This document shows positions 32,373 to 36,999 of a DNA stretch of 36,999 nt, one piece after another. The position numbers and the translations under genes are program-made. Within the stretch, counting starts at the first letter, position 1. Each line of letters opens with the position of its first letter. This stretch comes from Streptomyces sp. S.PNR 29. Its GTDB lineage: Bacteria; Actinomycetota; Actinomycetes; Streptomycetales; Streptomycetaceae. The notes beneath the pieces were generated by a model. The model was given only the letters and a program-made list of their open reading frames with translations, made no database searches and had not been told where the DNA came from. The DNA lies in the NCBI RefSeq assembly GCF_030386795.1, contig NZ_JANUQM010000008.1, positions 376,432 through 413,430 of the forward strand. The letters run 5' to 3'.

Positions 32373-32560
32373 CGACAAACACCTCCGTGGGTGGTTCACA
32401 AAAGTTCGGCTCGTGCGGGAATCGGCCGGTACGGCCGTCAGCCGTCAGCCGTCGGCCGTCGGTCACATCAGCCGTCGGCCACCGGTCGTCGTCGGCCGGC
32501 GGCTTCGGGCCGTGGACCCGGGGCAGGCCCGCCGCCGTTCACGGTGCCCGGCGCCGCCGT
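32373..32560. repeat. Intergenic 7-bp tandem repeats (GCCGTCA/G)
   Basis: Between the aldehyde dehydrogenase stop and the flavoprotein start, the heptamer GCCGTCA or GCCGTCG is repeated four times in a row at 32434-32461 and recurs at about 32471. Related GTCGGCC segments follow (32476-32500). The repeats are not 11-bp spaced, so they do not look like the SARP sites elsewhere. No gene fits in this gap. Confidence 0.6.
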
Positions 32561-34168
32561 TCAGGGTCCGAAGACCGCCTCGTGCGGGCTGACGTCGTGG
32601 GCGATGCTCACGCCCTGGATGTGCGAGGTCTTCAGGATCGGATAGTTGGCCTCGCCGTAGACACCGCCGGTCAGGCCGGTGCCGCCGTGGCTGGGCAGAT
32701 ACGGCAGGAAACCGATGTGCGAGTCGTTGATCTTCAGCAGGCCGCCGTTGACGACCCGCTGCACGAACGCGTTCATCACCCTCGCCGACTTCACCCACAG
32801 CGAGTTGCGCAGCCCGTACTCGTTGGAGTTCACGAACTCGATGAAGGCGTTGAGCAGTTCGTCGTCGCCGGCCGCATCAGCCGGCTGGGGCACCACGATC
32901 GGCAGCAGCGGGAAGAACGTCTCGCTTCTGACGATGTCGTGCTGGCGCGCCCCGGCCAGGCCGTCGACCCGGACCACGGTCGGCTGCAGGAAGACGCCGG
33001 TGGAGGACACGGTGCCGTCGACCTCCATGCGCTGCCCGCCGGTGATGATCTCACCGCCCAGGCCGAGGGACTGCTCAAGCAGCGCGAAGAACTTCTCGCT
33101 GCGCCGCACGGGGGAGAGCAGCACGTCCTCGTCCTCGGGATAGCCGGGCCTGACCAGCTTGATGCGCTCCTTGACCTCGGCGATGAGGTCCTCGGCGATC
33201 TCCGGGTGGACCAGCACACAGTTGGGCACCATGCAGATCTGCCCGGAGCCGTAGAACGACTCGCAGATCGCCTCGGCGGCCTTCTTCAGGTCCGCGCCCT
33301 TCCAGATGACGATGGTGTCGTTGCCGGCCAGCTCCAGGATGGGCTTCTTGCCGTGGGCGACGCACTGTTCCTGAAAGCGCAGCCCCTCCTCGCTGCCGCC
33401 GATGTAGAAGATGTCGTTGACCAGCGGCGAGGCGATCCACCGGTCCAGGGTCTGCTTGGGGTTGGAGCAGACGGCGTTGAGGATGCCGGCGGGCGCGTCG
33501 ATCTCCTCCAGCAGCGGCGCGACCACATCCCGCATCAGCCACATGGTGCTCAGCGCGATACTGCGCGGGGCCCGCATCACCACGGCGTTGCCGGCCATCA
33601 GCGCGAGCACGGCCAGGGCCGCGCTGGGCGCGGGCGCGTTCTGCGGCGGGTTGAAGGCGACCACACCGTCGGGCTGGCGGCGCACGATCAGACGCCGCCC
33701 CTCGTGCTCGAACTCGGTGTGCATCCGCTGCCGGTACCAGTACAGGCTCTCGTCGCTGTAGATCTGCTTCATGCAGCTCAGTTCCCAGCGGGCCAGGCGC
33801 AGCGGGTGCGCCTCGGAGGTGAGGATCTCCAAAAACTCGTCCTCACGCCGGATCAGTTCCTCGCGGAACATGCTGCCCAGCCGCATCCGGCGTTCCAGCG
33901 GCACCTCCGCCCAGGCCGCGGCCGCGGCCGCGGCGGCCTCCGTGGCCAGGTCGATGGAGGCGTCACCGGCGATCGCGCAGCGGCCCACCACATACGGGTG
34001 GCCGGCCGCGTCGGAATCCGGATTCTGCTCCAGTTCCCGCTTCAGACTGACACTGGTGAAGACGTCCTCAAGGAGAGACCGGGCGCTGACCGTATAGACC
34101 CAGCCGTCGCCTTCGACGTCCTTGCCCGCTATATAGAGCTTGTAGCTGCGGAGTTCCTTGTCAGGCAT
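32561..34168 (-). CDS. Aldehyde dehydrogenase superfamily protein (aldehyde/acyl thioester conversion)
   Basis: The 535-residue aldehyde dehydrogenase fold has the nucleophile Cys312 (YGSGQICMVPN), a Glu at 279 (ILELAGND) where the general base of oxidising enzymes sits, and the FNPPQN region (Asn173) in place of PWNFP. The cofactor motif KPSE is replaced by RAPRS, which is unusual. In this context the likely reaction is reduction of an acyl thioester to an aldehyde for transamination, but the retained Glu is more typical of aldehyde oxidation, so direction is open. The ATG at 34168 has AAAGG upstream (a TTG one codon earlier is less likely). Inverted and 11-bp-spaced repeats at 34232-34258 suggest its own promoter. 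Confidence 0.85.
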   Translation of the reverse strand: MPDKELRSYKLYIAGKDVEGDGWVYTVSARSLLEDVFTSVSLKRELEQNPDSDAAGHPYVVGRCAIAGDASIDLATEAAAAAAAAWAEVPLERRMRLGSMFREELIRREDEFLEILTSEAHPLRLARWELSCMKQIYSDESLYWYRQRMHTEFEHEGRRLIVRRQPDGVVAFNPPQNAPAPSAALAVLALMAGNAVVMRAPRSIALSTMWLMRDVVAPLLEEIDAPAGILNAVCSNPKQTLDRWIASPLVNDIFYIGGSEEGLRFQEQCVAHGKKPILELAGNDTIVIWKGADLKKAAEAICESFYGSGQICMVPNCVLVHPEIAEDLIAEVKERIKLVRPGYPEDEDVLLSPVRRSEKFFALLEQSLGLGGEIITGGQRMEVDGTVSSTGVFLQPTVVRVDGLAGARQHDIVRSETFFPLLPIVVPQPADAAGDDELLNAFIEFVNSNEYGLRNSLWVKSARVMNAFVQRVVNGGLLKINDSHIGFLPYLPSHGGTGLTGGVYGEANYPILKTSHIQGVSIAHDVSPHEAVFGP

Positions 34169-34231
34169 CAAAGGACCTTTCCAAGTCTATGGTCCTGCTC
34201 GTTTTCCACACATCCACCGGAAAACGATTCT

Positions 34232-34258
34232 GTCAGCGGCGGCTGACCCACCGCTGAC
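34232..34258. promoter_or_regulatory. Putative SARP operator before aldehyde dehydrogenase (11-bp repeats)
   Basis: CTGAC begins at 34243 and 34254, an exact 11-bp period, and GTCAG lies at 34232-34236 in the opposite orientation. The sequence GCTGACCCACCGCTGACA is similar to the arrays at 9959, 21608 and 1307. It lies 65-90 bp upstream of the ATG at 34168, placing the azoxy operon under the same apparent control as the PKS operon. Confidence 0.5.
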
Positions 34259-34272
34259 ATACGCCTCGCGGA

Positions 34273-35742
34273 TTACCGCAGCGCCGATTCGATCCAGCTC
34301 CGCAACGTGTCGGCATCCATGGACTCAAGATCCGCCGCCGCGTCGGCGACATCACTCGGCCCGCCGAATTCCAGGAATTTCGCCCGCATCAGCTCCGCGT
34401 GGTGGGCCCGGGTGTGCGGGCCCGCGGCAGCGATCGGGATCATGCGCTGCCGGCTGGCCGTGCGCCCGTCGGCCAGCCGCACCGTCACCCGGGCCCCGGT
34501 GGCCTTGGCCGAGGAGGCGAACCCGGCGCGCGCGACATCGCCGGCCGCGCCCTGGGCGAGCTCGGCCACCTCCTCCCCGGCGAACGCGCGCAGCCAGGGC
34601 CCGGCCGCCTTCCCGGCCTGCCTGACGGCCTCCCCGAAGGGCGCCTCCGAGGCGAACAGCGCCCGCGTCAGCTCCGGGTCGTGCACCAGGCGGACCCGCT
34701 CCGCGACATCCCAGCGGGCACGGTCGCTCAGCAGCGGCGCCGCGAAGTCGTTGACCGTCAGACCCCCGGTCAGCAGCGCGGTGGCCACCGGATACGGGGT
34801 GTGCAGCACCAGCGCGCCCAGCGGCGAACCCGGCCCGACGATGTACGACGCCGCCTTCCGGCCCGCGAACAGGGTGTACAAGGAGGCCTCGACGACGATC
34901 TCCTCGATGTCCTCGGGCCGGCAGGGGCCCAGCTGGCGGTGCAGCTCGGCGGCGCAGTCCACGGCCGCGTCGATCCCCGGACCGCCCGGATGCATCTTGA
35001 ACGACAGCGTCTCGGTGTGCCAGCGCGTCCCCAGACCCGCACTGACCGCGTCCGGCAGCGGCACGGAAGCAAAACGGTCCAGGAAGCCGTCGGGGTGTTC
35101 CAGGATGTCCGCCGCGCCGCGCAGCCCGGCCCGGGCCGCGTCGCAGGAGTCCATGGCGGTCCGCACCGGGGTGAAGGTGTTGAACACCCGGGCGTCACTG
35201 GCCAAGAACGCCCGCATCAGCGGCCAGTTGGGCATGGCGAAAGCGAGACCGAGCGCGCTGGACCACACCGCGTCGTCGGCGCCCTCGCAGTGCAGCCGCC
35301 CGCTGACCGCGCCCGCCAGATGAGTGTGCACGGCGCTGTGCCCGCGCAGCGGGCCGAGCGTGGCGGCCGCGGTGATCCTCGCCGCGCACTCGTTGGCGGC
35401 GACGACCGCGGCCAGCAGCGCGGGCCCGTCCAGACCGCGGGCGTGGGCGAAGGCGAGCGGAACGGACACCGTGGAGTTCGACAGATGCCCCGCATACGCG
35501 GTGTCGTCCAGGTTCAGCCAGGAGCCGAGCCCGGACAGCACGCACGCCGAAGCCCGCGGATCGGCCTGCAGCGGCGGCCCGAACCCTTCGATGAGGCGGC
35601 GGCCCAGCGGATGCGCGGCCCCCGCCCGGATCGAGGCCAGCTGCGACAGCAGCTGACTGGAGGCCAGAGCCCGCACACGGGCCGGGATGTCCTCAGGTCG
35701 CAGCCACGCCGCCCAGCGGCACAGCTCCTTGAGTATCGACAC
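34273..35742 (-). CDS. MmgE/PrpD-family dehydratase (VlmK type)
   Basis: A 489-residue MmgE/PrpD-family protein. Typical segments are the N-terminal helical domain (ASACVLSGLGSWLNLDDTAYAGHLSNSTVSVPLAFAHARGLDGPALLAAVVAANE), AATLGPLRGHSAVHTHL and the C-terminal domain with GLTVNDFAAPLLSD. Family members include 2-methylcitrate dehydratase. In the valanimycin pathway VlmK of this family eliminates a phosphate put on by VlmJ, turning the hydrated serine-derived end into the alkene. The gene directly upstream here is VlmJ-like, and the two overlap by 50 bp, a strong sign of coupled function. It starts at GTG 35742, with AAGGAGGAAG inside the end of the kinase gene. Confidence 0.88.
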   Translation of the reverse strand: MSILKELCRWAAWLRPEDIPARVRALASSQLLSQLASIRAGAAHPLGRRLIEGFGPPLQADPRASACVLSGLGSWLNLDDTAYAGHLSNSTVSVPLAFAHARGLDGPALLAAVVAANECAARITAAATLGPLRGHSAVHTHLAGAVSGRLHCEGADDAVWSSALGLAFAMPNWPLMRAFLASDARVFNTFTPVRTAMDSCDAARAGLRGAADILEHPDGFLDRFASVPLPDAVSAGLGTRWHTETLSFKMHPGGPGIDAAVDCAAELHRQLGPCRPEDIEEIVVEASLYTLFAGRKAASYIVGPGSPLGALVLHTPYPVATALLTGGLTVNDFAAPLLSDRARWDVAERVRLVHDPELTRALFASEAPFGEAVRQAGKAAGPWLRAFAGEEVAELAQGAAGDVARAGFASSAKATGARVTVRLADGRTASRQRMIPIAAAGPHTRAHHAELMRAKFLEFGGPSDVADAAADLESMDADTLRSWIESALR

Positions 35743-36709
35743 GCGTCACTTCCTCCTTGGGAGCACCCCACACGGAAAGCGCGCCCGGCAGCACCTCGAC
35801 GGTCATGCTGGTCCAGTTGAGAGGCTGCAGTTCACCGTCGTACTCGAACCGCAAGGGACGCCCGTCCGTGCGCTCCACCACGATCCGCCGGCCCCGGCCC
35901 CGCACCACCCCCGGCTGCCGGCCCAGCACCCCCGCGCGAGCCAGGCGCGGCACCTGCGCCGCGGGCACCTCGGCGCCCACCACGCACACATCCAGCAGGC
36001 CGTCGTCCAGCTCCGAGCCCTCCAGCAGCAGATACTGGCCGCCGCGGTAGCGGCCGCCGCCCACGTTCGCCAGCACCGTGCGGCCCTCGTGCAGCACCTC
36101 GCCGTCGACCGTGACCCGCCCCGGGTAGGGGGTGAAGGACGCGGCGGCCTCCGGCAGCGCCCGGGCGTACTTCTCCCGGCCCGACGCGGTGATGGCGCGG
36201 GCCGCGATCAAACCCTCGGCGATGAGCCCCGAGCAGGCGCCCAGCAGCACCGGCTTGCCGGTCTCGGCCACCCACCCCACGTCGATCCGGCGCAGCCGCG
36301 CCCCACCGGGGCCGCCCGCCACACTCGCCGCCAGCGACTGCGCCCACGGCCGGTCGGCCCACAGCATGCGGTAGCCGGAGTTGCCGGTGCCCGCGGGCAC
36401 GATGGCCAGCGCGGCACCGGCCCGCCCCGCCGCATGAGCGGCCGTCAGCGCCTCGACGACCTCGTGCACCGTGCCGTCACCGCCTACCGCGACCACCAGA
36501 TCCGGCGCAGCCCCGCCAGGTTGGGCCAGGGCCGCGGTGACAGCCTCACCCGCGCTGCCGCGGCGGCCCGTACGATGCACCCGCACGGCCTCAAGCCGGT
36601 CCCGGCACAGCCGCACGACCTGCTCGACCAGGCCCGCACGGACCGTGCCCGCCGTGGGGTTGACGACGACGAGAGCCCGCCGGGGGCCAGAAGATGCCGC
36701 GATCGGCAT
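35693..36709 (-). CDS. Diacylglycerol-kinase-like kinase (VlmJ type)
   Basis: The 338-residue protein has the DAGK/NAD-kinase-like catalytic fold: RALVVVNPTAGTVRAG, the nucleotide loop AVGGDGTVHEV (Gly76-Thr80) and AIVPAGTGNSG. A C-terminal beta-sandwich domain holds LEGSELDDGLLDV. Lipid kinases of this family phosphorylate hydroxyls with ATP. In valanimycin biosynthesis VlmJ phosphorylates valanimycin hydrate before VlmK removes the phosphate. The gene order here, kinase followed by overlapping MmgE/PrpD gene, is the same pair. The ATG at 36709 has GGAGATT 6-8 bases upstream. A housekeeping lipid kinase is unlikely given the neighbour. Confidence 0.88.
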   Translation of the reverse strand: MPIAASSGPRRALVVVNPTAGTVRAGLVEQVVRLCRDRLEAVRVHRTGRRGSAGEAVTAALAQPGGAAPDLVVAVGGDGTVHEVVEALTAAHAAGRAGAALAIVPAGTGNSGYRMLWADRPWAQSLAASVAGGPGGARLRRIDVGWVAETGKPVLLGACSGLIAEGLIAARAITASGREKYARALPEAAASFTPYPGRVTVDGEVLHEGRTVLANVGGGRYRGGQYLLLEGSELDDGLLDVCVVGAEVPAAQVPRLARAGVLGRQPGVVRGRGRRIVVERTDGRPLRFEYDGELQPLNWTSMTVEVLPGALSVWGAPKEEVTRVDTQGAVPLGGVAAT

Positions 36710-36757
36710 GAGGCGAATCTCCAGACGCTAGTCGTCGATGATCGGCCGGCGGACCGA

Positions 36758-36884
<127 letters not shown>

Positions 36885-36906
36885 TTGGAACCGGCGGGCG
36901 GGCCGT

Positions 36907-36999
<93 letters not shown>

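Overview
The window is very GC-rich actinobacterial DNA, most likely from Streptomyces or a close relative. Codon third positions are almost all G or C, GTG starts are common, two SARP-type activators are present, and TGA stops overlap the next start codon. Almost every gene fits one natural-product cluster, or two abutting clusters that share regulation. I see no insertion sequence, CRISPR array or phage gene.

Left and middle part (about 1-24.9 kb): polyketide and fatty-acyl machinery. Rightward genes encode a double SRPBCC aromatase/cyclase-like protein, a condensation-like/truncated thioesterase protein that runs into a minisatellite, an acyl-CoA dehydrogenase-like flavoprotein, a small ACP, an Sfp-type phosphopantetheinyl transferase and a small membrane protein. 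Leftward genes encode a SARP regulator and a type II thioesterase. A further leftward operon (21.5 to about 10.7 kb) runs ACP, single-module reducing PKS (KS-AT-DH-collapsed ER-KR-ACP), AMP-dependent acyl ligase, luciferase-like oxidoreductase, a thioesterase with a Cys nucleophile, and a Ser-less alpha/beta hydrolase. A DHA2-type MFS exporter and an NTF2-fold protein follow, then a second SARP that reads rightward.

Right part (about 25-37 kb): an all-leftward cassette that closely matches the logic of valanimycin/azoxy biosynthesis. In transcription order it holds tandem tRNA-Ser-like genes, a diacylglycerol-kinase-like protein (VlmJ type), an MmgE/PrpD protein (VlmK type), an aldehyde dehydrogenase, an acyl-CoA-dehydrogenase-fold flavoprotein (N-hydroxylase candidate), a class III aminotransferase, an SRPBCC protein, a small polytopic membrane protein (hydrazine-synthase candidate, VlmO type), a diiron protein (azoxy-synthase candidate, VlmB type), a FabH-like ketosynthase, an ACP and a seryl-tRNA synthetase (VlmL type). 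The inferred pathway is: PKS-derived acyl chain to aldehyde, amine, hydroxylamine, seryl ester made from Ser-tRNA, N-N bond, azoxy group, and finally dehydration of a serine-derived hydroxymethyl group. The VlmA-type seryl transferase is not seen and may lie beyond the right edge.

The most striking signal is at the right edge. A tRNA has a good acceptor stem, D arm, long variable arm, T arm and G73 of a serine tRNA. Its anticodon arm, however, is a nearly continuous hairpin with a CACG tetraloop, so there is no 7-nt loop and no anticodon. It sits in a 149-bp tandem repeat beside a cluster that carries its own seryl-tRNA synthetase, an enzyme family that does not read anticodons. I infer a non-decoding tRNA devoted to feeding serine into azoxy biosynthesis. 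A second network-level signal is a set of 11-bp-spaced CTGAC/GTCAG repeats, the spacing of SARP operators, in front of genes in both halves; this argues for one co-regulated cluster.
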